Positions 14,501 to 29,500 of a stretch of 64,000 nucleotides of DNA are shown here, piece after piece. Origin of the DNA: Ciona savignyi. Lineage: Eukaryota; Chordata; Ascidiacea; Phlebobranchia; Cionidae. Every line of letters begins with the position of its first letter. Position 1 is the first letter of the stretch. Made by a program: the position numbers and the translations under genes. The DNA lies in assembly GCA_000149265.1 (NCBI GenBank), contig CH003228.1, positions 929,277 to 993,276 of the forward strand, given 5' to 3'. The notes below the pieces were generated by a model that made no database searches, was not told where the DNA came from, and saw nothing but the letters and a program-made list of their open reading frames with translations.

Positions 14501-17500
14501 TCGGCTAAACAAAGACAACAACGCAAAGCGTGGAACTCATCATCCAGGTGTTTGACGACAACTTATTTTTACTTTCTGTGTTTTATATTGCATTTAATTT
14601 CTTAGTAAACGTTTGTGGTATTAAATGTTATTAAAATGTAATAAAAAAATTAAAAAAACAAGAATAATATAAAAATAACAATTAACATAAGCATAAAACT
14701 ATTATATTTTGTTAAGTTTAAACAAGGTAAAATTTATCTTATGTTTGCTTAGATTATCTTACAACTTCAAGAATTATGAATCGTAAGAACAAATGTGATG
14801 TATTATTCTTGCACTAATGATAGTTAGTTAAAACCATATTCATGCACCAACATTGAACTGACAATTCTTTGTGTTTGTAGGTTTACTTGAGGTTCTCAAT
14901 GACATGAACATGAAACTCGAGGAAATACAGAAATCGCTCGACATGTATCTTGAAACCAAACGACAAATCTTCCCGAGATTTTACTTCCTTTCCAATGATG
15001 ACTTGCTTGAAATCCTTGGTCAATCCAGGAACCCTGAAGCTGTGAGTATTAAAATGGGGTGGTACTGCAATGAGGTGCCAACCTTAAGTTGTAGTAAGTG
15101 CTGAATGTGCACTAAAATATTATTTGTTTAAAGTTCGTAGAATAAAATATTATTGTTCTGACTACTGCCTATTCAATGACTAATATTTAGCAACAAATAC
15201 TGGAGGGGCGTTTATTCTACGACGACATCATATACACACTGATTGGTAGCGAAAGTAAATATTTTTATAAAAATTATAATTAATCATTAGGTTTGCATCA
15301 TTCCTGTTTTGCTCTGGTAGTTTTACAACAATCGATATAGGAAGAAATACATTAATTAACAGGAGTCGGTTATTTGTTGGGCAATTTACTAGTTTAGATT
15401 TTCTGTTCAGGTTCAACCTCATCTTAAAAAATGCTTTGACAACATCAAGTCATTGCTGATGAAAAAAGTTGGCCATGGAAATCGCATGGAAGCTTCTGGA
15501 ATGTTCTCCTGTGAGGGAGAATATGTGGAGTTTGGAAACCCTGTTCTGCTGGAAGGTAACATTTTTGCCTTGTAAAGCTTTTGTACCCAAACACTATTTT
15601 ATACATAATCACAAATCCATCTGCATCATGTGAGGTGACAATACATTCCTCACAAGCACATAACGTTGTGTTGTTGCTCCAGGTCCCGTGGAAGCCTGGC
15701 TGTGTGATGTGGAGCAAACGATGAGGTGGACGTTGAAGGAAGTCCTCAAACAAACTCGCATCGCTCTCAAGAAGATGATCAGCAAGAGGGATAAGTGGGT
15801 GAAGGAATGGCCGGGACAGGTAGTTTTTCATTTGTATCAACGAAAATATCAAATTTATAATGTTGTATGTCATTGGTGGTGACTGCTTCATGCAATTTAA
15901 AACTTTAACGGTCTTTTGTAGTCTAGGTAAATAAGACTGGATCCTGTGTAATCAGTCATACAATAACTCAGCTTTAACATGACAACTAAGCTTGATGCCA
16001 AATGTAAACTGTGAAATTGTAATTTGTTTTTATACCAGCCCTTGATCACGGCAAGTCAAATCCAATGGACAGCCGACTGCATCAAAGCGTTGATCACTTG
16101 TAAAGAAAGACAGGATAAGAAGGCGCTGAAGTCTGTCAAAAAGAAGCAGGTGAGCATCTTACAGTGATTCACGATTGTCAATTTGTCACTCTAATTACAA
16201 ATATGATTTGTTGCTACATTGTTCAATTTTTTTCTAAATAAAGTAATTGACACAAAAAAACAGGAACAAGACAGCAAAACAACTATCGATAAAACATTTT
16301 TGAATGAGCTCTGATGTGGATGATATAATATTATAGTGTTACAGCATTGACATTTTTTAAAAAAATATTAAAGTAAATTGTAGTATAACAAAATTTATAT
16401 GACCAGAAACATATCCTTAGTTTGAATCAGTTTATGCTTAATAAGTTTTTTTTCTTTCTTTAGGTTTCTATGCTGAACAAATATTCCGAAGCGATTCGAG
16501 GAAACCTAAACAAGAATCAGCGGTCGAAAGTGGTTGCCTTGGTAACCATAGAGGTCCACGCTCGTGATGTCATCGACAAACTAATTAAAACTGGAACGAA
16601 CGACGTCACTGCATTTGAATGGCTCCAACAACTTCGTGTATACTGGGACAAGGTTTGGGATGAATGTGTGATTTCACTGTTTCATTTTTTTTAAATCCAG
16701 GGATTAACCAATTCTTGTATGGTTGAAACACTTAAATAGGGTTTTCAAATTTGTTAAAGCAAAGAAATAGTTTTCTAACATAAAATAAACAGATTTTTCA
16801 CTAAACAAACATTTTTGTAACCTAACAGTTTTTGATGAACAGTTTTCTAAGTTAATAATAATTGTGCTTGAAAGTGAAACTTATTTCAAAAATTTAAATA
16901 TGTCATCAGGATATTGATGACTGCGTTGTGAGGCAAACGAACACACAGTTCCAGTACGGGTATGAATACCTTGGCAACTCTGGCAGGCTGGTCATCACTC
17001 CTCTAACAGATCGATGTTATGTCACTCTGACCACAGCTCTTCATTTACATAGGTATGAAACCCTAACCTTTATTTATTTTTGATAAAAAGTAGGATATAT
17101 AATATTCATATTTATCCACATGAGTTGCAAAACGCAAGGAACGTTAACACATGGACAATCGACAAATTAACTCGCATTCATCGTCAGGTTACTGGAGCTA
17201 TCTCAGTTTATTGGGTATAAATGAGGCGTTAGTTTGATTTAAAAGAACCTATTATTTTTTCAAATTCACAACCTACTAGCTGGCGAATAGTTTGAAGCTA
17301 CCTTCTGCTAAAAAGAGACACACTAACCAATCAAGCTAATCGGTCGAGCAATTAAAGCAATCAGTTAACACTATGTAGGGAAACAAATTATATTAGTAAC
17401 AAAACAGTTTAGAGTTTTTAAAGACCCAAAAATCACCACATATCCTTGCATAGTTCTTTATCATAACATTTCTTGAAGATAGTAATTTAAGGGTTTTTAC

Positions 17501-20500
17501 AGGGGAGGAAGTCCCAAAGGGCCAGCAGGTACAGGTAAAACTGAAACAGTAAAAGATCTGGGCAAAGCTCTTGGTATGTACGTCATCGTGGTCAACTGTT
17601 CGGAAGGTCTTGACTACAAGAGCATGGGCAGAATGTACAGTGGACTTGCACAGGTAAAATACAACGTTGATAAGAAAGTATTTCAACCGATATTGTAACG
17701 ATAGTATAACCTGTAAATTGTAATATATTGCGAATCATATTTTTCATTGTGCTTTCAGACTGGAGCTTGGGGTTGTTTCGATGAATTCAACAGAATCAAC
17801 ATCGAAGTGTTGTCTGTTGTTGCGCAACAGATTCTGTCAATATTATCAGCTTTATCCACCGGTCTGTCCCGATTTGTGTTTGAAGGGAGAGAAATCAGCT
17901 TGATCTGGTCATGTGGGATCTTTATTACAATGAATCCTGGTAAATTTAATTTAATTTAATTTTAGCTTATAATATTTATTGTTTAAATAGATCTAATAGA
18001 TCTTCTACTTGTATATGAAGTTGCAATGTATTAGATAAACATGATTAGTAATTTGTTCTAAAATCTGTGGACAAGCTATAGTGCGTAGATATATATTCAT
18101 ATAACCCAAATTTAAATGACTTTTCTTGTTTTATATTTTAACTTTTTTAGCCTAAACTTTTTATTTTGCATCTTTTCTTTATTTAGAATTATACACCTTA
18201 ATGTATGTATTAATTTGATTAATGACTTTTGTGTTTAGGAAAGGTTTACCTTTAGAATCTGTATAATACCCAGCTGTGGTAAAGAGATGTTTAGTTTTAG
18301 ACACCTCATAATACAGTAGATGTGCAGTGTCTCTATTTAAACCATATGTTGTGGGCACTAGATTAAACCATATCACCAGGTTATGCTGGGCGGACTGAGT
18401 TACCAGACAACTTGAAATCAATGTTCCGGCCGATAGCCATGGTGGTACCAGACTCCAACCTCATTTCTGAGATCATTTTGTTTGGTGAGGGCTTCGGGAA
18501 CTGCAGAGTAAGTTGGGTATTATTATGTGTTCTTGTGGTGGTACTTAAAACTGTACAATTGTGTTGCATTCCATTAAAAAAGTTTAGCTGGGACAATGTT
18601 GGTAAACTTTAAATTCATTGTTGCATTTAATACTAATTAAAAAATTTTATTGAGTAATGTTGCAATAATAATTAATAATCTGAGGTTTGACTATGAAATA
18701 CGTTTTCCACAACAATATGGCTCTTTCAAAAGTACACCATCCTCTCACAACGTTTAATTCTTTACCTGAGTATTGCCGCTTTGTTTGATGCCATTGGTGC
18801 AAAATTTTATGTTTTGAGATGTAGCAGATTTAAAGGTTTAACCTTCACAATTGCGTTACATATTCGAGTTAACTTGGACTTTTAAACATATCTATTTCAT
18901 TTCCAAATACTGCATCTCACAATTTCTCCAGCCACTTGCCAAGAAAGTCTACACTCTGTACTCACTGGCAATTCAACAACTATCGAAGCAAGATCACTAT
19001 GACTTCGGACTTCGTGCCCTAGTGTCCGTGCTCAGATACGCTGGGAGGAAAAAGCGAGGAAACCCGGAAATGTCAGATGAAGAGGTAATCCTCAGAATTC
19101 TTAGATATGCTAATCCTCAGATTATTATTTTTATCAAGTTAAACTTCCTCATATGTTCCAATTAATATTTTTTGAACTTTTTTATCACTGGTACCCTGAT
19201 GTGTTATCCATTTTTCTTTTGCCCTTTTTCCATTTTATTACTGACAAGTTTATTGTAATTAACGGAACAACATTATGATATTGCATTGAAACAGCAGAAA
19301 TCAATCATAATGATGGGGTTGGAGGTTTTTTTGAAGATCCGTTTTAATTGAACAGAAAAAAGAACATAATCAGCATTTTCATTTTATCTTGCATTTTTAA
19401 ATAATTACAGACTTGTAGTTTTTATAGTTTAAAAATTTTCGACAGAACAAAATACCTTTGTATACAGATCCTGCTACTGGCCATGAAGGATATGAACAAC
19501 GCTAAGCTGACAGCTGTCGATCTTCCTTTGTTTAATGGCATTGTGGGAGATTTGTTTCCCGGCGTAGAAGCACCAACTTTTGATTATGGCAAGGTAATTT
19601 AGGAAAATATTAAATAAGGATATATTATAGGTATTTGCTATATCAGATTGGAATTCAAAAATTTTGTTTATTTCCTTGGATGGAAAAAAGTGGGGGAGAG
19701 GGGTACTTATAAGAACTTGTCAACCATTATTTGTCCATCTCCAGCTAATTGAGACCATCAACAAAGTAATATTGGAGAACAAGCTGCAGAAGGATCCTCA
19801 CATCATCAGCAAAGTCATCCAACTCTATGAGACCAAGAACTCCCGTCATTCAGTGATGATTGTCGGCCAATCAGGAGCCGGCAAATCGGTGACATGGCGC
19901 ATGTTGCAAGCTGCACTCAGCAGGATGAAGAAAAATGGAGTCGCCGGCTTCAACTTGGTCAAAGTGGGTTCTCTGGTGTTCTTACACACTGGTGTTGTTC
20001 TGTTTCATTTTATTTAAAAATACTGCCCATGTATTAATCTAAAACAATAGAATAAACTTAGCTTTTATTGGAGCTCTTTGTTAAAGCAACTTCAAATATA
20101 TTTTCCTAATGTCCTATAGTAGTAGGAGGCACAACTTAAACTGTAAGATTGAAAGGAATCATTCTGTAGAACATAATACCTAATTTATTGTATCGTTATT
20201 GAACAGGATTTTCCAATCAACCCTAAAGCATTATCACTCGGGGAACTTTATGGTGAATTTGATCTGAGCACCAATGAATGGACGGATGGCGTGCTCTCTA
20301 GTGTCATGCGGCACACATGTGCAGATGAGAAGCCCGATGAAAAGTGGATGGTGTTTGATGGACCGGTGGACACTCTATGGATTGAAAGTATGAACTCCGT
20401 CATGGACGACAATAAGGTTCTGACATTGATCAATGGTGAGAGAGTCAGCATGCCTGAACAGGTGAGATGTGATTCTTGTGTGATTCTTTGCTGTATTGTT

Positions 20501-23500
20501 CTTCAGACTCCATTATAACAGTATGGGATTACCACAAACCATAGAATCTTATGTCCACTAATGTACGGATAAAATGAATTCAACACAGTTGTTATCACCA
20601 GGTGTCCCTGCTGTTTGAAGTAGGTGATCTATCAGTGGCTTCCCCTGCCACTGTTAGTAGATGTGGGATGGTTTACTTTGACTACATCGACCTTGGATAT
20701 CGTCCATTCATCGCTTCTTGGCTGCAGCAAAAATCAAAAGTCAGTGCTTTTGTCTTGTATTCCTGTATTGTACACATTTGTGCTATTTTTTTATTTTTAA
20801 TATTTATCGCTTAATAATGATTAATTGACAGCAATTAGTTGACTTAAATTACGGAAGATAAGAAAAAAGTGTATATAAAACATATCTTCGTCATTTAAAA
20901 TGCAAAAAGCAAGTGGACAGAAATCCAGGTTTTAAAGTTGCTAAATACATACTTTGAAAAGTTGAAGCTTGTAACACATTATAATAACATGTTAAACAAC
21001 TTTGCAGGACATAGTTCCGATTCTTCAAGATCTCATTGACAAATACTTGGATAAGGCATTTTCGTTTAAAAAGCACAACTGTATTGAGCTGGTGCCTCTG
21101 CCCGAGTTGAATGGTGTTCGATCTCTTTGCAACCTGTTTGATACGCTCGCTACTGCTGAAAATGGAGTAAGTGTTTAGTGTAGAAACTCTCATTATAATA
21201 ATAACCATATCATCTGCAGCAATGGCTGAATGTTATCGTCAATTTAATTAGTTAATTCAGTAATTGGAAACAAAATTGCATTTTGAAACACAGACTGAAA
21301 TTTAATTTAAAATTCCAACAAGAAAAACTGCACCCTTTACAATCTTAAATATTTTAATGTTTTGCAAACTTTTATCCATTTTTTTTTTCGTGGCTATTTC
21401 GTGGTAATTCTCTTTATTTATAGAATTTTTATTTTGTTTAAAGATTTCAAGGATTAAATGTTTCTTTAAATATATAACAGCGTTCTTTGTAAACTTTATA
21501 TTGCTCTAGGAATAATACCTACTCCCATGTACAGCATAACAATATACTACTGTAATTGTAATAAACAATAATGCTACTTTTAAAGGGTTTGTAAACTTGT
21601 TTCTGACATATTTAAAAAAATTGAAGTTACATCTGTCCATCCATGTAGGTAAATGGAAAGGTCCGATGCACAAGAATACTGCATAAAAATAGTTAATATT
21701 TTAAAAAACACTACAAAAAACTACATCAACAATGAAATGATGAATGGTATTCTATCAATATAATTACGAATTCATGTCCAAACATTGCGCGCCAGGTGAA
21801 CCCGTCCGACAGTGAGAACTTCCCTCGGATGGTTGAACTGTGGTTCCTCTTCTCCCTTATATGGTCGGTTGGAGCCGCAGTGGATGAGGATGGACGAAGG
21901 AAGTTGGATAATTTCCTCCGAGAGTTGGAAGGATCATTTCCTAATAAGGTATGGCGGTAAAAGTTTTCAGAAAAATCTTTATCTTATTTCGTTGTAGTAG
22001 GTCGTTTCTGTTATATGGCACATCACCAATTTTAATTACTAATCAAAACCGTTTTTTTCACTTTAATTTTGTATGCTTAGTTGTGCAGTATAATATAGGT
22101 CGGAAAGTAATTTAAATTAAGAATTCTTAAATGCTCTGGCTCAAAATAAACTTAATCAGATTGTAATGGTGTTTATATCATAGGACACAGTGTATGAGTA
22201 CTATGTGGATCCCAAGTCAAGAAGTTGGGTCAACTTTGAAGAGAAACTTCAAAAAGGATGGAGATACTCTCCAACGTAAGTTTGCGAATAATAACTGAGG
22301 TTCCGTCTGAAAACATGTCTATTGATGCATGGGTTAACTGAATTAAATAAAGATTGCGAACTTTAAAGTAAAAATGATAAGAAAATTTAAAGAAGGTTCT
22401 CATGCTATGAATTCTTTTTTTTAAATGGTTATATCACTTATATGATAATAAATTATAAACAACTTTGTTCCAGTGCACCATTCTACCGTATCATGGTTCC
22501 CACTGTTGACACTGTGCGATACGATTTCCTTGTGACCTCACTGATATTACGGGGATTCCCCGTCTTGTTGGTGGGTCCGGTGGGAACTGGGAAAACCTCA
22601 ACGGCACAAAACGTTCTCTCTAAACTGGATGTCACCAAGTACCTCACTTTAACCATCAATATGTCATCCCAGGTTTGTTTCTTGTTGAAAAATAAAATAG
22701 GTGATGTCTTACTCGGTCAGTTTGTGAATTTATATCTGTCTCAGATGTAACTTACAACCTACAATCACCACCCTTCCAAACCCTAAAGCTTACTTTCCAC
22801 ATCCACACACAAGCTACATAGGTCATTTTAGTTTGAAACCTTTAAACCGGTACTCATGTCTTACTACAATCAATTTATCTAGTGTAACATTTAAAAAGTT
22901 GGTTTTAAGGTGATACTGGATTTAGTCAGATTACAAATCAAGATAACTTTTTTTACTGATCTCTCCTCTACCAGCAGTCATTTAATGGTTTGATAATAAC
23001 AAATGTTTTCTTGCAGACAACATCAAACAACGTACAGGACATCATAGAAAGTAGAGTGGAGAAACGTACCAAGGGGGTGTATGTGCCAATCGGCAGCAAG
23101 AAAATGATCACATTCATGGATGATTTCAACATGCCGGCCAAGGATACCTTTGGAAGCCAGCCACCACTTGAACTCATCAGACAGTGGATAGATTACAGCT
23201 TTTGGTATGACAGGCAAAAGCAAATCACTAAACATATCAAGGTGATTTACTCAGTTAAATATTTTTTTTCTTATTTGAAATTTATTTCTAGGCATATTTT
23301 ACCTTTTTATGATAAAGTTTGGTGTATAGATCTTATTCTGTTTTATTTTATCTAGTTTTTAGTTTTTTATTCTGTTTTATTTTATCTAGTTTTTAGTTTT
23401 TTATTCTGTTTTATTTTATCTTATTCTGTTTTATTTTATCTAGTTTTCTGTTTTTATTTTATCTAGTGTTTAGTTGTTAAATATTTTGGTTGTTGTTGTG

Positions 23501-26500
23501 TTTTTCCAATAAAGTTGCATAAATTATATTGTAAGACGTAAAATTCAACATCTCCAGGACATGTACTTGTTGTGCGATATGGGTCCACCGGGTGGTGGAA
23601 GGCAGGTGATATCACAACGACTTCAAACCAGATTCAACCTGATCAACATGACCTTTCCCAGCGTAAGTTTGATAAATAAGTTTCATTTTGTTTAAACAGT
23701 AAATTGGCCAAGAATTGGTCCTGTGTTGTGATACACTAATATCCAGACGATTAATGTTTCTTGAGCATCGTTTCCAAGGAAAATAGTATTACTTGGTGTT
23801 TGTTAAATTCCACTGGGTTTAAAAAAAGGTGTCAAAATAATTTAAATCATGCAATATTTTGGCGAAAGCAGCAACATTCTGCTGTTACTCCATTTTTATT
23901 CAATTTCAATGAGTTGGATGACGGAGAAAAGTCAATTTACTGACCCATTTTAATGTTTATATCATTCACAAATGTTTTTAAAAAGGAAAATATTATTGTG
24001 TTTAGATAACACTTTTAATAAAACTTATTTTTAAATTTAACATTTATTCACATAATGTAAACAAATCAAAAATAAGAAAAAAAATTTACAAAACAGTTGG
24101 TGCCAGCATATTAAAAAAATATAATTCTTCCACAGGAGACACAAATCAAGAGGATTTACGGCACGATGATCAACCAGAAACTGCAGGATTTTGAGGAGGA
24201 CGTGAAACCAATTGGAGACATCATCACGCAAGCTACTATCGATGTGTATAGATTGGTGGTGGAGAAGTTCCTACCAACACCAGCCAAGATCCACTATCTG
24301 TTCAACCTGCGAGATATCTCAAAGGTTTTTTGTTGATATTTTGATCTGACAACCATTTCTTGATGGCCACTTTAGTTTTAAGATGCTTAAATAAAGTTTG
24401 TTAGTTTGTTGAAAACTTTCACAACAACATATTTAGGTGTGGTGGGAGATTTGCATCTAATATGAAGATTTTTTTATATAGAAGCAACCTTTTTTTCAAC
24501 AAATTTATTTCCCATATCTATTTCTCACAACTCCTGTTCTCTCCCAGGTTTTCCAAGGTCTGCTTCGTGCGCACAAGGACTTTCACGACACGAAACACAG
24601 CATGACGCGTCTGTGGATCCACGAGTGTTTCCGCGTCTTTTCCGATCGCTTGGTTGATGCCAAAGACACGGAGAACTTCATTGGCATGTTGAGTGACAGA
24701 CTGGGAGCACTGTTTGATCAGACTTACCACAACATGTGTCCAAACAAGCAGCCTCCTCTCTTTGGTCAGTTATTTTGTTGTTTATTATATAGTGCTAACT
24801 GTGTGGAATCTGTGGCAGAAATAGTCTAAAATATGTTGATTTAAAAAAAAATCTTTAGCAGCTTAATTGGTTGTAGTGGGTATTAACTGATGCCTGTGAA
24901 CTGTCCATCTTTGTAGCATTTATGTTTTATAAAATGTGACTATATTGTTGCAAATCAGTCGGCCAAGGTGGATTATAAAATAAACCAGTAAAAATAAATC
25001 CGGCTATATTCCAGATATAGTGGTTGATTGACATAGACTACCGCACACTTTGCCAGCAAGCTAATTTTTTATATTACTCCTTAAAGCTCATGTTAATATA
25101 TAAAAGCACTACATAAATATATATCGATCTTTTTTCACCACTGTCGCTTTACATCGACTTTACATACCGTTACCCACATCTATCCAAGTGTGTGTTGCCT
25201 TTGTGGTGACATTCCAACCTCCACCCAGGTGATTTCCTCAACACCAATGAAGTGTATGAGGACCTCATGGAGTTCCAGCTGGTGAAGAAATACATGGAGG
25301 ATCAAATGGAGGATTACAATATGACGCCTGGTGTGGTGCCCATGGACCTGGTGTTGTTTAAAGACGCCATCGAACATGGTATGAAACGGTTGCTTCATAA
25401 TATTTGGATGAAGAAAATATTCCTTCCAACCTTTCTAATCCATATTATTTTGTTTCTCATTTTATGCGAACGACTGTTGTTTAGCCATTATTTCCTGAAT
25501 TCTTTACGAATAATAATGATGTATCTTCTAAATCGATATAATAAACAAAAAATAAACCAGATCTTAAGTAATATTAGGTATTTTTCTTCTTTGTTATGTT
25601 TTCTATAATTTTTTTAGTGGTCCATACCTTTACTTAGTGCCCTTTTTTACAAAAATCCTAGATTTTTTATTGTTATGTTGCCTTAAAATTTTTAAATCTG
25701 TATTTTGTATACATAACTTACTGAATATACTGTACCCACATAGCCTACCTTGGTAAAATTTTAATTTTTTATTTCATATATAAGTTGAACAGTTTTTAAC
25801 AGATTATTAAAAATTATGACATAAATTATCTTTTCAACCTGATGCAGTTGCTCGGATAATACGAGTGATCCGACGACCTCGAGGTAACATCTTGCTCATC
25901 GGGATTGGAGGATCCGGCAGACAGAGCCTCGCACGACTCGCATCCTACATGTGCGAGTACACCACTTTCCAAATTGAAGTTTCAAGACATTATAGAAAGC
26001 AAGAGTTTAGAGACGGTGAGAATTATGTTGGGCCTCTATCTCCATAAAGATGTGCAGTATATACAGTACTGTGTAATGTTGGTTAAATTTTGACGTTTTG
26101 ACACAGGCGGTGTAAACAATGGTACTTTAGGTAGTTAAGAATTAAATGTGAAATAATATTTAATCAATTACCTAACACTGTTGGTATTAATGCAGATAAC
26201 CATAACAAATAACAACATCATTTTAAACATTGAATCACGGAAAAAAAATGTTTCGGCGTAAATTAAAACTTAAAACGCAAACACACAGCTTATGTGATAA
26301 AATTGTTTTCACTCAGATTTGAAACGCTTGTACTACCAAGCGGGAGTGGAGAACAAACCAACCGTGTTCCTCTTCAATGATACCCAAGTTGTGGAAGAAA
26401 TATTCTTGGAGGATATCAACAACATACTCAGCAGTGGTGAAGTACCAAACTTGTACAAGGTGGGTTGAATGTCATGCTTTGATGGCAAGCACTACATTAT

Positions 26501-29500
26501 TTTATCACTGTATCAGTTTATAGCAACTGTGTTTTCATTAATGTATTTAGTGCAATCGTCAACACAGCATCACACAGACTTTAACACAGAAATAGATTTG
26601 CTCATCAAATAAGAGCAGACATTTCAGACTTGCTAATTACCATCCACTTTCCAACATTATCATCAAGTCCCATATAACAAATCCGATTCTTTCTCAGCCG
26701 GATGAGTTTGAAGAAGTTCGAAATGAGTTGGAAGCAGCTGCGAAGGCAGAAGGAATCGCCGAAACCCCAGACGCGATGTTTAAATTCCTCATTGACCGTG
26801 TGCGCAACAATCTGCATCTCGCTCTGTGCATGAGTCCCGTTGGGGAGCTCTTCAGGTGATGCAGTTTCTCCCATACTTGGTATGAGGTCACAAATGGTTT
26901 AACGTGGATATATCTTCCACAAATAATGTTTTAAACAACTCACCAACCCATATATGGTGCCACTCCATTTTATAGATTTAAAAACTTAATATACTCATCT
27001 GACCGTGCAGGAACCGAATCCGGCAATATCCTGCCTTTGTGAATTGCACCACGATTGACTTGTTCACAGAGTGGCCACATGATGCATTGCTGGAGGTCGC
27101 TGAGAAATATCTTGAAGGCCTCGACCTTGGATCAGGCGAAGATGTAAATTGTTTGATTTTAAACTTCTATATGTTTTTTGTCATGGACACTAAGTAACAG
27201 CAGATACTATGTGATCCAATTGGATTCCATAAAATAGGTTTAAAGAAACAGAAATGTATAACAACATTGGTGACCAAGCAAAGCCAGTTACACATACCAC
27301 AATATTCTAATTAAGTAATAAGACCATGGATACTTATGTCATCACACAACTTCCATGAAAATAACCATCATCACTGCACTGATAAAAATAAAAGTAAAAG
27401 TATTCATTACCTAAGCTTTAATACTCCTATTTGGAACTCCATTTTCAGACTGACCACAATAAAATGATTTCCACAGATGAACAAGAATGTTGCCCAGATA
27501 TTTGTAACCATGCATCGATCTGTTGTCACCTACTCTGAGAAACTCCTATTTGAGTTGAAACGTCATAACTACGTCACACCAACCAACTATTTAGAGCTTG
27601 TGTCTGGATACAAAGGGTGAGATTAGAAAAAACTTTTGAATTATGCTGTCTCACAATACTCCTGTTATGGTACTGTATTAAATACTCCATAAAATAGATT
27701 GTATGACTAGCATCATAATATTGGTGAAATACAACAGTATAGTACATTGGATGCGAATAATATGTGACAATAAATACATTCTGTGCGGTAAAAAACTGTG
27801 ACTGAATTGTGACATTAAAAAGATAATATTTTTAAAATATTTCTAGTATATGTTTAAAATATATGTTCATGTGTAAAGGAACTAGTAAGGAATAGTTGTT
27901 TGTGAAAAATTCCCTAAAGTGCAAGTTGACACTAGCATAGTATCTGTATCTTTGTTTCTAAAATTTCCGTTTAAATTCAGATTGCTGTTTGAGAAACGCA
28001 AGGAATTGGGAGACCAAGTGACCAAACTGAGAAATGGTTTGTTTAAAATAGATGACACAAGGGCTAAAGTGGAAGCCATGTCAATTGACCTGGAACAAGC
28101 AAAAACCAAAGTGAGATAACATACTTGTTGGTTTAATCTATTTTTTTAATCTATTTTTTTACTAAGTGCAGCCCACAGTGCTGTAATATGGGATGGATCA
28201 GTCTTGATTTTAACATAATGGACTGATCTTGTCAACCTGAGTATGATTAATAGGTATAAACAGTGTATAAGGTCATAATGTTTACACTTGCAAGGGTGAA
28301 ATAATACGTAGTAGGCCTATGAAAACTGGAGTTGATTCTTAATATTAAGGTAAAAAAAAAATTTCTACATGTGTCAAGAAAGTATTGCTTAATAGAAACC
28401 ACATTTCACCATAATAAATGCATCATCGACCACAGGTTGCGCAATTCCAAAAAGAGTGCGAAGAATACTTGGTGGTGATTGTGCAGCAGAAGCGGGAAGC
28501 AGATGAACAGCAGAAATCGGTGGCAGCTTACAGCGAGCGAATCGGGGCAGAAGAGGTCAAATGTAAAACAATGGCCGACAACGCACAACGAGATTTGGAT
28601 GAAGCCATACCTGCTTTGGAAGAAGCAAAGAAGGTAAATTTTGAACATCAGTTTAGTTGTTCTACTGATGATTTAAAGTGGATAAAAGTAGATATGATTT
28701 TTATGCTTTATCTCAGTGAATTTATCTTAGAACATAAAAGACATTTTCACTCAGGCAATCATCAGATTACCTCGCACCACCACCCTCTTTACAAGAGCTC
28801 ATATGTACAGTGGTTGTACATATAAGTAAGAAGTTCCTTTCCTGTTTCAGTAGAACCTATTAATCCACTGAGTTCAGGCGATATCCGCTAAGTGACACAG
28901 TCCAAGGACACAACAGTCTTTCCAAAGACTAACCGTTGGAGTCCGCTAATACTTTCATCAGTTCTTGCTGGTCAAAGTGATGATGACCACACCAACATAC
29001 AGGCACTGGAAGCGCTGAACAAGAAAGATATAACTGAGATCAAATCATATGGTCGACCTCCAGCGCTGGTGGAGATGGTGTTGCAAGCTGTCATGATACT
29101 CCGTGGAAGTGAACCGACGTGGGCTGAAGCAAAACGACAGCTAGGTAGGTTAAATATCTTCTTGAAAGTGTATAATGTTACCACTAAGCATGTTATGGGT
29201 ATTGTCCCAACTAGGTGGAGTCAGATATGCTGTACTTATAATTGGATACATGCGCCTGTCCCCTATCGAATTTATATCTTATAAACTTTTTTTTGATGAT
29301 TTTGCTTTAATGGTCATTACTTTTGTTCACCAGGGGACCAGAATTTCATCAAACAGCTTGTCAACTTTGATAAAGAGAACATGTCTGACCGAGTGCTCAA
29401 GAAAATTGGGCAGCAATATGTTGCACACTCAGAGTTCCATGTTAGTATTTGCTGCACGGTTTTAAGGAATTTTGTTGGGAAAATATGATTTTTGCAGTAA

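Noticed and set aside
25914-25940. Loss of the Walker A lysine in AAA4 (GGSGRQ) as a defect
   Set aside because: Arginine at this position is normal for axonemal dynein AAA4, so it is a family trait.
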